Positions 1-10,200 of a DNA stretch of 64,000 nucleotides are shown in pieces. How positions within the stretch are numbered: the stretch's first letter is position 1; every line of letters begins with the position of its first letter. Source of the DNA: Micromonospora profundi (GTDB taxonomy: Bacteria; Actinomycetota; Actinomycetes; Mycobacteriales; Micromonosporaceae); NCBI RefSeq assembly GCF_011927785.1, contig NZ_JAATJK010000001.1:3348001-3412000 (forward strand). The letters run 5' to 3'. The notes beneath the pieces were generated by a model, which saw only the letters and a list, made by a program, of their open reading frames with translations, was not told the origin of the DNA and ran no database searches. The position numbers were made by a program, and so were the translations under genes.

Positions 1-1075
1 TGGCCTCGTCGCAGGCGGTCCGCAGCTGGTTAAGCCACGTGGCGAGCGTGTCGGGCGTCGCGAACAGCCGGAGTTCCAGGTCCGCGCGCCTGGCGGTGGG
101 CCAGTGACCAAGGCGCCACATGGCGATGAAGCCGGCCAGTTCCTCCAAGTTTGATTGTCGCCCACGACCGCTGCCGGGCAGAACAACGGCATCGAGGTGC
201 TCGTCCAGCCCGATGTCGCTCGGTTCGTTGACGCCGTGCAGATGCTCCGGCGTGGCCGTGGCAACGAGAACACGCTGCCCGGGACGCCCCGCGGGTTCGG
301 CGGTCGCGACCTGTTGTGGCCACTCGTGAAGCTGCGGGTCGACGTCGGTCAGGCGGAAGACGGGTGCGCGGTCGAGGTTCGCCAGGTGAGCGCGGACCAG
401 CCGCTCACCGGCCGCGACGAGCGCCTTGCCGGCATTCTCCGCCGCCCCGATGACGGCCAGTGGCCCGGACCAAGCAGGTTCGTGTTCCGCACGCGCCTGC
501 AACGCAGGCCGGAGCCACGCCAGGTGCAGCAGCGCGTCGGGCAGCCGGAAACCGTCCGCGGAATCAACCGGCCAGGTTCCGTAGAGGCCGCCGCCGTCCC
601 ACAGGACAAACGACCGGACTGCATCCTCGTCGATCGTGCCGGTCTCTACGGCGCGAACCGTCCGCTCCAACGACCGGATCCGTTCGATGAAGGCCTCACT
701 AATGGTCACCCCGGCTACGTCCAAGCCGTCGCGCGAAATCCTGAACGTTCGCGGTCCCCCGGTCGTGACGGCGTGCTTCGCCAGCCGCGCGTAGATGTCG
801 CGGACCATGGCCGTGTACCGGCCACCGCATCGCAGAAGCTCGCTAACGAGGGCGGACAGCGACGGTGCCGACTCGGCGAGCTGCCTGGCGGCGTCGCGGC
901 GGATCAGCCGCTTCTCGTCGGCCTTTCCCCGTAACGGCCGCGCGATCGCGTCGAGGTCGATGCCGAAGGCGCCAAAGATCTCACCAATTGCTCCCGAATC
1001 CTGCTTCCCGGTGCCGATCTCGAGTCCGTCAACGATCAGCGTCGCAAGATCGCGGCGTGGAACGACGTCCGCCAT
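1..1075 (-). CDS. Unknown protein, truncated by window edge
   Basis: Reading the minus strand from the ATG at 1075, the frame stays open for 358 codons to the left edge, so only the N-terminal part is present. An AAGGA ribosome binding site lies 8 bases before the ATG. The visible protein starts MADVVPRRDL and is a soluble mix of helical segments (LSALVSELLRCGG, ISEAFIERIRSLE) followed by a stretch containing VVLPGSGRGRQSN. No signal peptide, membrane segment or catalytic motif is recognisable, and I cannot assign a family. The start lies just beyond the end of a decayed IS110 transposase, so its original promoter may have been replaced by IS debris. The long competing plus-strand frame at 155-934 is Arg/Pro-rich and looks like the antisense shadow of this gene. 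Confidence 0.6.
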   Translation of the reverse strand, partial: MADVVPRRDLATLIVDGLEIGTGKQDSGAIGEIFGAFGIDLDAIARPLRGKADEKRLIRRDAARQLAESAPSLSALVSELLRCGGRYTAMVRDIYARLAKHAVTTGGPRTFRISRDGLDVAGVTISEAFIERIRSLERTVRAVETGTIDEDAVRSFVLWDGGGLYGTWPVDSADGFRLPDALLHLAWLRPALQARAEHEPAWSGPLAVIGAAENAGKALVAAGERLVRAHLANLDRAPVFRLTDVDPQLHEWPQQVATAEPAGRPGQRVLVATATPEHLHGVNEPSDIGLDEHLDAVVLPGSGRGRQSNLEELAGFIAMWRLGHWPTARRADLELRLFATPDTLATWLNQLRTACDEA

Positions 1076-1124
1076 GACGAACATCCTTCACGACCGGCGG
1101 TCGTCCGGCTACGCCGTTTCACCG

Positions 1125-1579
1125 CCCGAAAGTCGCCGGCGAAGTCGATCACTGCTCCACCGAGTTGTTTGTCGACGGCCCAGCGGAAGCCGACGATTCT
1201 CACCTTCCCGGACTGCCTGGTCGAGGGCGCGGCCCCGGCCAGGCAGGTAAGTGCCTCCGGCGTCGGGAAGCGGCCGCAGGCGGCGCCGATCTCAGCCAGA
1301 AGGCGGGCCACGCGGACGATCCCCGCCCGGGCAGGGACGTGAACACTGCCGCGTCGGGATGCTGCAGCAACTGGATCTCAATCTGCTCCTCCAGCACGCT
1401 GATCTGCTCCCGCAGGGCGGTGAGCCCGGCCACCAACGCAGCGGTGACGTGTGCCCAGGCGGTGGCTTGAGGACCGATGTCCAATGATGCCCCTGGGCGT
1501 CGACCTCCGACATCATCCGCAAGACCGAGTACCGACTGCCGCGGTGCTCAATTGCCGATGCCCGAAGTTCCGGCGTCAC
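1125..1579 (-). pseudogene. Decayed IS110-family transposase fragment
   Basis: Three minus-strand frames together spell the C-terminal half of an IS116/IS110/IS902 transposase. First comes RGSRYSVLRMMSEVDAQG, then (after a frameshift near 1490) VAGLTALREQISVLEEQIE and LLQHPDAAVFTSLPG. After a second frameshift near 1330 come RLLAEIGAACGRFPTPEAL, APSTRQSGKVRIVGFRWAV and DKQLGGAVIDFAGD. Homology fades near 1125, before the normal C-terminus. The N-terminal DEDD catalytic half is absent. The remnant is therefore inactive: truncated at both ends with at least two frameshifts. It marks an old insertion at the left margin of the defence island. Confidence 0.8.
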
Positions 1580-2058
1580 CGATCGTCATAGGGCGGCCGG
1601 CGCTCGGATGAGGCGTGACCGGCCCGCATCATCTGTCGCAGGACGGCTACGAACTCCTCGCTCTGGCCGAGCGCCATCCGCCGGAACATCGCGGCACCGC
1701 GTACACGCCGCAGCCGCGAAAGCCGGTGGGTACGATCCCAACGCGAGTGGGTGCGGAACCGTTCCCAGGCGGACTGGCGACTCACCCCGAGGGCATCGGC
1801 AACCTGTTCCCAGGTCATGCCATGGTGGCGGGCCAACTCGACCTCCAACTCAAGTAGCCGCTCGGCCGCAGCCGAAATTTCGGCTGCGGCCGCAATCCAG
1901 TCGGCGAAATCGCTGTCTCCCGGTGTGCCCTGCGACGGCTGCCGCTCCATCGCACTCGCAGCGACTCGGTGCTCGTGAGCAAGATCGGTCAACGCTCCGC
2001 CGAGGCAGGACAGCGCATACGCGTGCGCCTTCAAGGTATTTCTGTACGTCCGCGCCAT
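1576..2058 (-). CDS. Small HTH DNA-binding protein
   Basis: A 160-aa protein. The N-terminal half is helical and alanine-rich (about 1-75); a helix-turn-helix of the sigma-70-region-4 / MerR-like type lies at about residues 82-105 (TWEQVADALGVSRQSAWERF). The tail is Arg-rich. It is probably a transcriptional regulator or DNA-binding accessory. The stop overlaps the start of the decayed IS110 remnant, and nothing else shares its operon. No ligand or metal-binding motif is visible. Start ATG at 2058; no strong upstream Shine-Dalgarno is obvious. The gene could regulate the neighbouring small membrane protein, with which it is divergent (98-bp gap), but that is inference. Confidence 0.7.
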   Translation of the reverse strand: MARTYRNTLKAHAYALSCLGGALTDLAHEHRVAASAMERQPSQGTPGDSDFADWIAAAAEISAAAERLLELEVELARHHGMTWEQVADALGVSRQSAWERFRTHSRWDRTHRLSRLRRVRGAAMFRRMALGQSEEFVAVLRQMMRAGHASSERRPPYDDR

Positions 2059-2156
2059 GCTCTGATGTTGTCAGGTTTTTCCTGACTGGGAAATCTTGAG
2101 TTCTCGCTGGTCAGCCGCTCGGACGCGATACGGGGGCTGAAACGCGTCTACCAACG

Positions 2157-2471
2157 TTGCCCCATCGCTTGAGCTCGGTAAACGTTGGCCATGTGTCGAG
2201 TAAAACAACCTCGCCCCGGCCGACTCAGGCAGTTCCAGTCACCTCTACGCCGTCCACACAGCGGTCCGGGCCTCCCAACCCGTCGCGCGCCATCTGGACC
2301 GCCATCATCCTGCTCGCCGCGATACCCGTCGGCTCCGCCACCGGCTTGTTGTCAGTCGCCGGCGGGATGCCGGTGCCCCTAGCGATCATCGCTGGCGGCG
2401 GCGGCTTCGGCGGCACTGTCGCGCTATTGCTGGCCCTAGCGCAATTCCTCGGCGGAGATCAAACTCGATGA
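2157..2471 (+). CDS. Small two-helix membrane protein
   Basis: A protein of about 104 aa with a polar Ser/Pro/Thr-rich N-terminus (1-42). Two hydrophobic helices follow at about 45-68 (AIWTAIILLAAIPVGSATGL) and 72-98 (VPLAIIAGGGGFGGTVALLL), with a short charged tail. Small proteins of this layout are common and uncharacterised in Micromonosporaceae and Streptomyces. The true start is uncertain; TTG and GTG codons further in (near 2168 and 2192) are alternatives that would shorten the disordered N-terminus. No functional assignment is possible. Confidence 0.5.
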   Translation: MPHRLSSVNVGHVSSKTTSPRPTQAVPVTSTPSTQRSGPPNPSRAIWTAIILLAAIPVGSATGLLSVAGGMPVPLAIIAGGGGFGGTVALLLALAQFLGGDQTR

Positions 2472-2767
2472 CCTTCCTGGATCCCACATCAGGCAGAGCT
2501 TGGCCTGACAGTGAGCCGCTGACACGAGCGGAGCACACGTCGCCGATCGTCCACCCTCCGACCCACCTCGCTGTCAGCCGGAACCACGTGGTCGATTCTC
2601 AGCGGAGCCGGCAGGAGAAGCTCTTCACCGTCCGGAAGCCTTAAGGCACCTCGGGCCTACGCCGTCCGGGCAGTGGTCAACGGGGCCGCAAGATCGCGGA
2701 ACGGGTCGGCCGAAGGAGAAGGGGTAAAGTTGCCCGACCCTTGCGCTACCTGGAGGACACCGCCGGC
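2472..2767. other. Intergenic stretch before the RNase III-kinase fusion gene
   Basis: About 296 bases without a supportable gene. A Shine-Dalgarno-like GGAGG at 2752-2756 serves the ATG at 2768. An AAGGAGAAGGGG run at 2713-2724 could instead serve a TTG at 2741. I saw no clear palindrome or -10/-35 pair. Confidence 0.4.
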
Positions 2768-5700
2768 ATGTCCCGACCCGCCCTCGTCTCTCTTCCCGAC
2801 CCGGCCCTGGGGGCGGATGATGTGCCGCTCAGTGACTCGTTAGTCGCCGAACTCGGCAAGCAGGGTTGGCGGGTCGGCGACGACCCGCTGCGGTTGCGCT
2901 GGTTGCGGCTCGCGGCGTGTCACTCAACGTTCTTGTACGAAGTTGGCCGGGTGCCGATCTCACCCGCCGCGCTGGCGGTACTGGGCAAGGTGGGCTCCAC
3001 CCATCTGGCGCTCGCGGTGGCCGACCTGGTCGTGGAGCGCACCCGTCCAGACAAGGTCAGCAAACAGAATCAGCTCATAGCGCACATGCCCGGACGCGTC
3101 GCCCGGCGTGTCGCCGACAACCTGACCGTCGTCGATTCAATGAACCTGGGCAAGGGTGAGGAGCCGAACCGGCGGAGTACGTCGCGCCTGGCTGAGGACG
3201 TCAACCACCAGGTCCTTGGTGTGGTGGTGCTCCTCGGCGGTTACGCCACCGTCAAGCGGCTGGTGGCAGAGGTCTACGAGCAGGCACTTCAGCAGGTGCT
3301 CATGGACGGCGTCAATTGGTGGGCTGAACTGACTCGCTCCGTCCCGGTTCAGCAGCTCAGTGTCCAGGACCATCCAACGGGCCCGGATCATCAGCGGACC
3401 TTCATCTGGGAGATCGTTGACGACCGGGGACGGCGGGGTCGCGGTGAGTCCGCGAAGCGAGCCGGCGCGAAGGATCTGGCAGTCCAGGACTACCTACGCA
3501 ACGCTGGCCTCTACCGTGAGGTCGTTACGCGCCTCGGCGGACGCTCGGTCTCGCGGCTCACGGAGGCGCCCCTTCACTACCCACCGGGGCAGGGCCCACC
3601 AAACCGCACAGTCGCCGAACTCGCTACCACGCTCCAGATCACTCAGGATCGCCGGGCTTATTTGCAGCAAGCTCTCACCCACAAGTCATGGGCTTACGAG
3701 AACCAGTCGTTGGTCCGCCAGGCCAGACAGAACGACTACGAACTACTGGCCAACCACGGGTCGTACGCCATCAGGGCGGTGTCGGCGGCGGAGTTCACCC
3801 GCGACCTGCTCTCCCGCACGCTCAAACCCGAAGCCGAGGAGGCGGCGATCCATTCGCTGCCAGAGCGCTGTTACGTCGACATGTTCGACAGGCTCGTGCC
3901 GGAATCGGCCGTGCTCCGCGGTCAGGGTGAGGCCGACTGCAAGCCCCGCATGAAGGCTGATGTCTTCCAAGCGATCGTCTCGGTCGCGTGGCAGTTCGGC
4001 GAAGCCGGCCTGCCGGCGACGCTGCGAGGCTGGATACTTCGGGAGACCCTTGCGCAGGGGCTCGACGAGTTGAGCCGGCTGGAGCGCCTTTGTGCGACCT
4101 TCGGTGGCGAGGCATCCTCTACCTCTACCTCCGCCGGGCCTGCGCACGATTCCCGTTCCACGGCCACCCTTACCGTCCGTATCGGCGAGCTTGAACTCGT
4201 GCGGACCGGCCCTCCAACGCGGGGGAAGAAGGAGAGCACCCGACTGGCCGCAGAGCGGTTGTACCAACTCTTCACCCTGGGACCGGAATTCCGGGCCGCC
4301 GTCGGGACAACCGCAGAGCGGGAAGAGAGCATGCTGCTCCTGCAGTGCCTGGCTCGGCGTCTGCCGGTACTGCGCGGCCGCGATCTCCGGCGTTGTATCG
4401 AGGACGGGGTTCTAGGGCTGGGTCTGCTGGCCACCTCGGGTGACGAGCCCGACGACTTCCTCGCGTGGGCGGAGGAGGTTGACTCGCTGACCGGCCCGCT
4501 GGACGACGACCTCTTCGACCATCTGGTGACCGCCTACGGCAACGCTGTGAAGGCACGGCCGCGGCCGAAGCTGGAGCAGGCGTTGAGGGATCTGGCGACC
4601 TGGGTGCGGGCTATCGACCCGGAAGGCAGCGTCGTAGTTCGGAAGGCACCCCACTGGCACCTCCTTTTGGCGGTAGCCGGCGCATTACGGGCCGGCGCCG
4701 CCAGAGAACAGAAGGCGGTAGACGAGCTCGCCAACTCCTGGCCGGTCTCAGGCCCCGATTCGACGTCACTCCTCTTCGCCGTCGACGCCGCCGCCATCGG
4801 TGAATTGCTCCGGGAAATGCCTGCCCAGTCCGCCAAAACGGTCCGCTTCCGACGGCTTCCCGGCGGGGTCCGGGTTGAATGCACCAGCACGGCCACGGGC
4901 ACGGCCGACCGCGTCCGCACCCTGATCGACCTGCTCGCGGAGATGGCGCCGGAGCTTGGAGTCTCCGCCGGAGCGGGCACGCAGACACTGAGCGCCCCCT
5001 ACTCCCCCGACCCTGCCGACCGATCCTTCACGGCGGCCGGCCGGCTCGCATTTCACGGCCCCCAGGACCAGAACGGCTTCGAGATCTTGGCGAACGTGCT
5101 GCACCGGCTCAAGAACGAGTTGATCGGCATGGAAGACGTCGCGCAGAAGGCGGCGCTGGCCCGCGACCGGGTGACGCGCTTACACCGGCTCGCCGATGCC
5201 GCCCGGCACCACGAGGCCGCAGTCCGCCTGGCCGACCATCTGGACCACACCAACCGCGCGCTGGCGGATGCCGACGAAGAGGCGGTCCAGTTCGGCCGCT
5301 GGATCGATGAGTACTGCGCCGCCAAGGTCCTGGAAATCAAAGAGATGGAGAACATACGCCTGATCGCGCCCGCCGAGTCCGGCCATTGTGAGGTCACCCT
5401 CTCGCCGTCGCTGCTGCGGGGAGTTCTGGACAACCTCATCAAGAACGCTGTCGAGGCGATGCCGAACGGCGGCCGGATCATCGTCGACTGGTACACCGAG
5501 CCAGGCCATCTGTTCCTCGTCGTGCACGACGACGGCCCTGGGCTGTCCGACGAGATTCGCGAGAGGTTCTGGCGGGACGAGACTGTGACGAGCACCAAGG
5601 TGCATGGCTCGGGCATGGGGTTGTGGCTGGTACGCATGGACCTACGCCGGCTGGGCGCAACGATCTCCGATGACCCCGGGGCGGACGGCCAGCGCTGGAT

Positions 5701-6982
5701 CATCGACCTGCCATGCGAGGACGTGACAGATTCCGACGCGCCCGACCGCAAGCCCACCCCGACCCCAGTGCCACTGGTGGGGGCGGGTCCCCGACGCAAA
5801 GTCCGGGTGTTGCTCGTGGACGACCAAGAGAACGTCGCCCGTACGATGGCCGGACACCTCGAGCCGATTGCCGCCCAGATCGAGATCGCTCACGACGGCG
5901 AGAGCGCACTGACCAGGCTTGGTACCGGACATTACGACGTCGTGATTTCCGACCTACAGATGCCGCCCGATACCTGGGGTGGGTTATGGCTGCTAAGGCG
6001 CATCCGGGAGGAGGGTCACCGGGTGCCGGTGGTAGTGCTTTCCGGCGAGGGAGGCTTTGACCAGGCGAGAGTGGCTATCAACGCGGGCGCCGTCAAGTAC
6101 GTGACCAAGGCGGACGCCGCCGAGGAACTGGTCGTCATTGTCGAGGAGGTTCTGGCTGATCTAAGCCGGAAAAGCCGCCGTGATCTGCAGGATTTACCAC
6201 TGCCGGTGGCGCTCGGTTTGCAGCGCTACGAGTCGGAGACGGTGGCCAACCTGCGACTACGCGCCGGCCATGCGGCCGTGGAAGACACCCTCCGGTTCAT
6301 CGGCGCGGTCGGGCTCGGCGAGCTTCTAAACGACGACCCAGAGGCGCGGGTGCCTCGGCCGGTGCTGGCGCCACACATGATGCTGGGTAAGTGGGTTGAT
6401 CTGCTGAAGGCGCTCGGCACGCGGCTAACGCAGGACTCGTATGCGGGACAGGTCATCCGCAGTCTCGACCTGGACGCGCTCGCCGTCGTGAAGACCGGCC
6501 GCAACGTGGTCAGCCACCGCTCTGAGCGCCCCAACAAAGAGGTGACCCGCATGCTCGACGAGGTCGACCCGCTGTTGGAGCAATTCGCCGCAGCCCTGCG
6601 TCACATCCCGGGCCGCACCGTGATGATCGCCGATGCCCTGCGACTCAATTCAAAACGATATGTGGTTTCCACGTTCCGGATGACCGGCACTGGTCCGGTT
6701 CTGCCAAGTGCCAAGTTGACCAGCAGCACTTCCCCCGAGGAGAACTCGGTCGGCCTATACCGGGCTGGCGTGGACTCCTGGATCCCGATCGGCCCGTGGA
6801 TGACGGCCCGACCCGGCAAGGGCCGGGGCGAGTGGCAGGTCTCGGTCATCGACGGTGTCACCCCGGGGTCCCGGGGCCGGCCTACGAAGCTGGCCTACCA
6901 ACCCTTCGGTGACGGCGAGAAATGGGAGACGGAAGCTGACGAGGACACCGACCAACTGATCCGTCGGTCGACGGCCCGATAG
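2768..6982 (+). CDS. Tandem degenerate RNase III / dsRBD / histidine kinase / receiver / HEPN-like fusion protein
   Basis: Residues are counted from a possible TTG start at 2741; the ATG at 2768 is residue 10 and has GGAGG 11 bases upstream. Domain 1 (about 50-190) aligns by pattern with RNase III (LGKGE at 136-140, then a late helix ADVNHQVLG-type). A dsRNA-binding-domain-like segment follows (about 192-252: GPDHQRTFIWEIV, then GRGESAKRAGAKDLAV). Domain 2 (about 295-440) has the RNase III opening ALTHKSWAYENQ and KPRMKADVFQAIVSVAW. A second dsRBD-like tail ends in GKKESTRLAAERL (495-507). Both RNase III copies lack the EFLGD catalytic box. Then come a helical region, a histidine kinase core (H788 in LHRLKNEL; N-box DNLIKNAVEAM; DDGPGL; GSGMGL) and a receiver (D1071 in VISDLQMPP, K1119). 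Last is a helical domain with RNVVSH (1254-1259), the Rx4H pattern of HEPN RNases, followed by a beta-rich tail. Inferred role: an RNA-sensing phosphorelay that controls a toxic RNase, probably in phage defence. Confidence 0.75.
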   Translation: MSRPALVSLPDPALGADDVPLSDSLVAELGKQGWRVGDDPLRLRWLRLAACHSTFLYEVGRVPISPAALAVLGKVGSTHLALAVADLVVERTRPDKVSKQNQLIAHMPGRVARRVADNLTVVDSMNLGKGEEPNRRSTSRLAEDVNHQVLGVVVLLGGYATVKRLVAEVYEQALQQVLMDGVNWWAELTRSVPVQQLSVQDHPTGPDHQRTFIWEIVDDRGRRGRGESAKRAGAKDLAVQDYLRNAGLYREVVTRLGGRSVSRLTEAPLHYPPGQGPPNRTVAELATTLQITQDRRAYLQQALTHKSWAYENQSLVRQARQNDYELLANHGSYAIRAVSAAEFTRDLLSRTLKPEAEEAAIHSLPERCYVDMFDRLVPESAVLRGQGEADCKPRMKADVFQAIVSVAWQFGEAGLPATLRGWILRETLAQGLDELSRLERLCATFGGEASSTSTSAGPAHDSRSTATLTVRIGELELVRTGPPTRGKKESTRLAAERLYQLFTLGPEFRAAVGTTAEREESMLLLQCLARRLPVLRGRDLRRCIEDGVLGLGLLATSGDEPDDFLAWAEEVDSLTGPLDDDLFDHLVTAYGNAVKARPRPKLEQALRDLATWVRAIDPEGSVVVRKAPHWHLLLAVAGALRAGAAREQKAVDELANSWPVSGPDSTSLLFAVDAAAIGELLREMPAQSAKTVRFRRLPGGVRVECTSTATGTADRVRTLIDLLAEMAPELGVSAGAGTQTLSAPYSPDPADRSFTAAGRLAFHGPQDQNGFEILANVLHRLKNELIGMEDVAQKAALARDRVTRLHRLADAARHHEAAVRLADHLDHTNRALADADEEAVQFGRWIDEYCAAKVLEIKEMENIRLIAPAESGHCEVTLSPSLLRGVLDNLIKNAVEAMPNGGRIIVDWYTEPGHLFLVVHDDGPGLSDEIRERFWRDETVTSTKVHGSGMGLWLVRMDLRRLGATISDDPGADGQRWIIDLPCEDVTDSDAPDRKPTPTPVPLVGAGPRRKVRVLLVDDQENVARTMAGHLEPIAAQIEIAHDGESALTRLGTGHYDVVISDLQMPPDTWGGLWLLRRIREEGHRVPVVVLSGEGGFDQARVAINAGAVKYVTKADAAEELVVIVEEVLADLSRKSRRDLQDLPLPVALGLQRYESETVANLRLRAGHAAVEDTLRFIGAVGLGELLNDDPEARVPRPVLAPHMMLGKWVDLLKALGTRLTQDSYAGQVIRSLDLDALAVVKTGRNVVSHRSERPNKEVTRMLDEVDPLLEQFAAALRHIPGRTVMIADALRLNSKRYVVSTFRMTGTGPVLPSAKLTSSTSPEENSVGLYRAGVDSWIPIGPWMTARPGKGRGEWQVSVIDGVTPGSRGRPTKLAYQPFGDGEKWETEADEDTDQLIRRSTAR

Positions 6983-7242
6983 GGTACCCCGAATCGAAAC
7001 CGAGCCCCCGACGGGAGCGCCGCGATCAGGACTGGCAGTCACGACCACACCAGACACCGCCCAAAGGAAGGGGTCAACCAGGCGGTCCGCCAACCATACG
7101 GCTGACAGCTGCCCGACGCCGGCTCGAACTCGACCGCCTCTCCAAACGCACCTGTCGACTACCGAAGTCATCATGCTCCGCAGGACTCACGGCCCATGCC
7201 GGTGACCAGGAATGGGTATGCGAAACCGAGGCCAGCTCGACG
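6983..7242. other. Convergent intergenic stretch
   Basis: About 260 bases between two convergent genes. Short frames here have no recognisable content. No strong hairpin that would mark a terminator was found. Confidence 0.4.
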
Positions 7243-10200
7243 TCACCAGACAGCAACGCCGAGCAACATGAGATCGTCTGCACCATTATCCAACGGCGCT
7301 CCGGCTATCGGCTGCAGGCCCGCCCCGACCACACCGTCGGCATCGCGTCGGAGCCAGAGCCGCCCCACCGCGGCGTCGCCATCACGGCGGGCGAGGACGA
7401 CACGGCCTTCGTACAGGTCGAGTTGCCCGGAGGTGACCGGCTCGAAGACCTCGCCGGGCGCCTCCGTCACCAGGAATCGGCGAGTCGCGCCAAGCGCGGG
7501 CCCGACGTCCGAGAGCGATACCCGCAGCGCTCCGACGGGCGCCTGGTCGTGCTTGCCGAGGAGACGGCTGAGCACGTCCGCGGCCACGCCGCGACGTAGC
7601 TGCTCGTGGTAGCGCTCGTTGCGGAACACCCGCAGGCAGCGGTAGCAGCTGGTCTCCGGGCCGCATTCACAGTCGCGGACCCGCTGCAGGGCCTGGTCGA
7701 GTACGTCCCGCAGTCGCTCAGCGATGCGCCGGACGTGGCCGGCTCCTCCGGGCACGGTGTCGTAGAGCATGATCACGCTGCGGCCAGCTTCGGTTCGGTA
7801 GACCGTCGCGTCGATGTCGTCGCGGGAGATCTCGAGCGCGCGCACTGCACCCTCGACTAGCGCGTACGCGACCGATCGCCAGGCGTTGTCCTCGACTCCG
7901 ATCACGACCGCACCGTCGAAGCTCAGGTCGAGGACGTCCGTCTGATATTTGTGGGCCAGCGACAGGTTCTCCATGCGGCCACGGCACTCGCGGCCGCTGA
8001 GTGGACTCTGGTGGTCAACCCGACCGTCGATAGCCCGGTTGGCGAAGCCACAGGTCGCGCAGACGAGGAAGCCGCGTCCCATCGCGCCGTCGCTGATTGC
8101 CACCAGCTCGCCCCGGGCACCGGCCCGGATGGTGATCGCGCCTCCGGCGAGGTCCAACTTGTCCGCGTAGAGCTCGGCGCCGGGCGAAACGACGTGGGTT
8201 GCGCCGTGCCAGGCCCGTCGCGGCGCACTGGTGGGTCGCCGGCCGGTACCGCGTGCCGCGACGAACCCGAAGACGGGAATGGCGTACTGACGGGGTACGC
8301 CGACGAGGGCCGAGCCGCAGGCCGGGCACTCCTGGTCGAGGCGGTCGATCGAGTCGCGGTAGTGGCCGCATCCGTCGCACACCGCGTAGTAGCGTCGCTC
8401 AAGGTCGCGCCCGGGCAGCCGGTACAGGCCGGCCGACTGCCAGACCAATCCCCCGGCGACGACCTCCGCACCGGGTGCGTACTCGTAGATGGCCGACGAG
8501 AGGTCTCGGGAAAGCTCTAGTTGCTTGGCGATGGGGGCGTCCGCGAAGGCCAGCCGCAGCTCGACGGTGTCGACGGGAAATCCGTACTTTGGCAGGACGT
8601 TTCGGTTGGCGAGCAACCCGAGCAGTTCGCGGCGAGTGATCGTGTTCATCACGCGGCCGTACCGCGCGGCCTTGTCGTCCTGCCGGGCAGCGAAGGCCTC
8701 CTGCCGCTTCTGCTCGTACGTGTCGACATCCTGCTGCAGCTCGGCCCGGACCGACTCCAGCAGGTCAACCAGGTGCTCGACCCATTCTTCGGAGTCGACG
8801 CCGATGATGTCGCGCACCTCGGCCGGCAGCACTTGCCGCAGCGAGTCGGTGACCTGCGGCGGCACCGGTGTAAGGAAGTCGCGGACCAACGTGACCGGGG
8901 CGATCCCGTTGTCACCTGGCAGGAAGAACTCCCCTGCCGTACGCCAGATGGTGCCGTGAAACCGAAATTGCTGCCGGAAGAACGCAGCGAGCGCGACGGA
9001 GTGGGCATGCCGCCGATCGATGCGCACGTTGGTCAGGGGCACGTACGGCGCCCGGACCTCCCCGGCGATCATCCGGTCGGGCTCGGCGAAACGGGAGAGG
9101 TCATGCGAGCGGCGCTGGGCATAGGTGAGCACGAGCGCGGCTGAATCGGTTCGGCGGCCGGCCCGACCGGCTCGCTGGACGTAGTTCGCGGTGGTCGGAG
9201 GCATGTTGCGCAGCATGACGGCTTGCAGCTCACCGACGTCGACGCCGAGTTCGAACGTGGTGGAGCAGGAGAGAGCGTTGACTTCGCCGCGGACGAACTG
9301 CTGCTGGATTTCGGCGGCTCGTTCGCTGGTCCACTGGGCGGTGTGTTCGAGTACGCGTAGCGGCACCGGGTTCATGTCGCGGTAGACATTGCGGTAGTGG
9401 TCCGGGTCGATGTCCGCCGCAGGGGACGTCCAGGATTCGAGGTCACCGGTGCAGGCGATGGTGGGGCAGGTGGCGCGCACGTTGAACGGGGTGAGCTTGC
9501 GGCACCTGCTGCACTGCCACATGCTCAGGCCGCCGGCCGTAGGCGTGCAGGTGATCAGGGCGGAGTCGAGCTGGTGGACCTGTCCGATGCCGGGCTCGGT
9601 GCCGGCGATCAGCCACTCGGCCTGTGGCCCCTTGGTCAGCAGGCGCCACACACCCTCCAGCACCTGGATCGGGTCCGCCTGCCGGTCGAGCCGAGCCAGC
9701 ACGCGGGTCACGAAGTCGGCCCGCCGGTTGGTCCCCCTGGTCGGCAGCCAGCTGAGCACCTTGCGGCGTGCGTCGGAGCCGGTGCCGCGTACGTAGATCG
9801 GGCCGAGCCGCGGCTGGAACGCCTCGTCGCGGGGGTCCACGCCGTCGAGGGCACCGACGGCGCCCTGGAGCCGAATCGATCGGATCAACTCGGCGAGCAA
9901 CGCCCAGACCTCCTCGTCGCTGAGGCCGAGGGCGAGCAGCGGCTGGGGCGGTAGCCAGGCGGGGTCGCGGGACATGTCCCAGGCGATGAGTCCTCTGCCT
10001 TCCAGGGAGTTGCGTTCGTCGACGCCGACGGCCTCGATCTGTGCCCAGAGGGCGACTTGCCTCTCCCGGGCCTGTCGGCTCTGCTTCCGTTCGAAGATGC
10101 CGTACCGGTCGGCTACTCGGGAGGTGTGGTAAACGACGTCGGTGAGGCGGACCTCGTCGTCGGCGGCGGCAGCGGCGACGGCACCCTCGTGGAGCAGTCG

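Noticed and set aside
155..934. 259-codon plus-strand frame at the left edge
   Set aside because: Arg/Pro-rich translation antisense to the better-supported minus-strand frame that runs off the edge with its own ribosome binding site.
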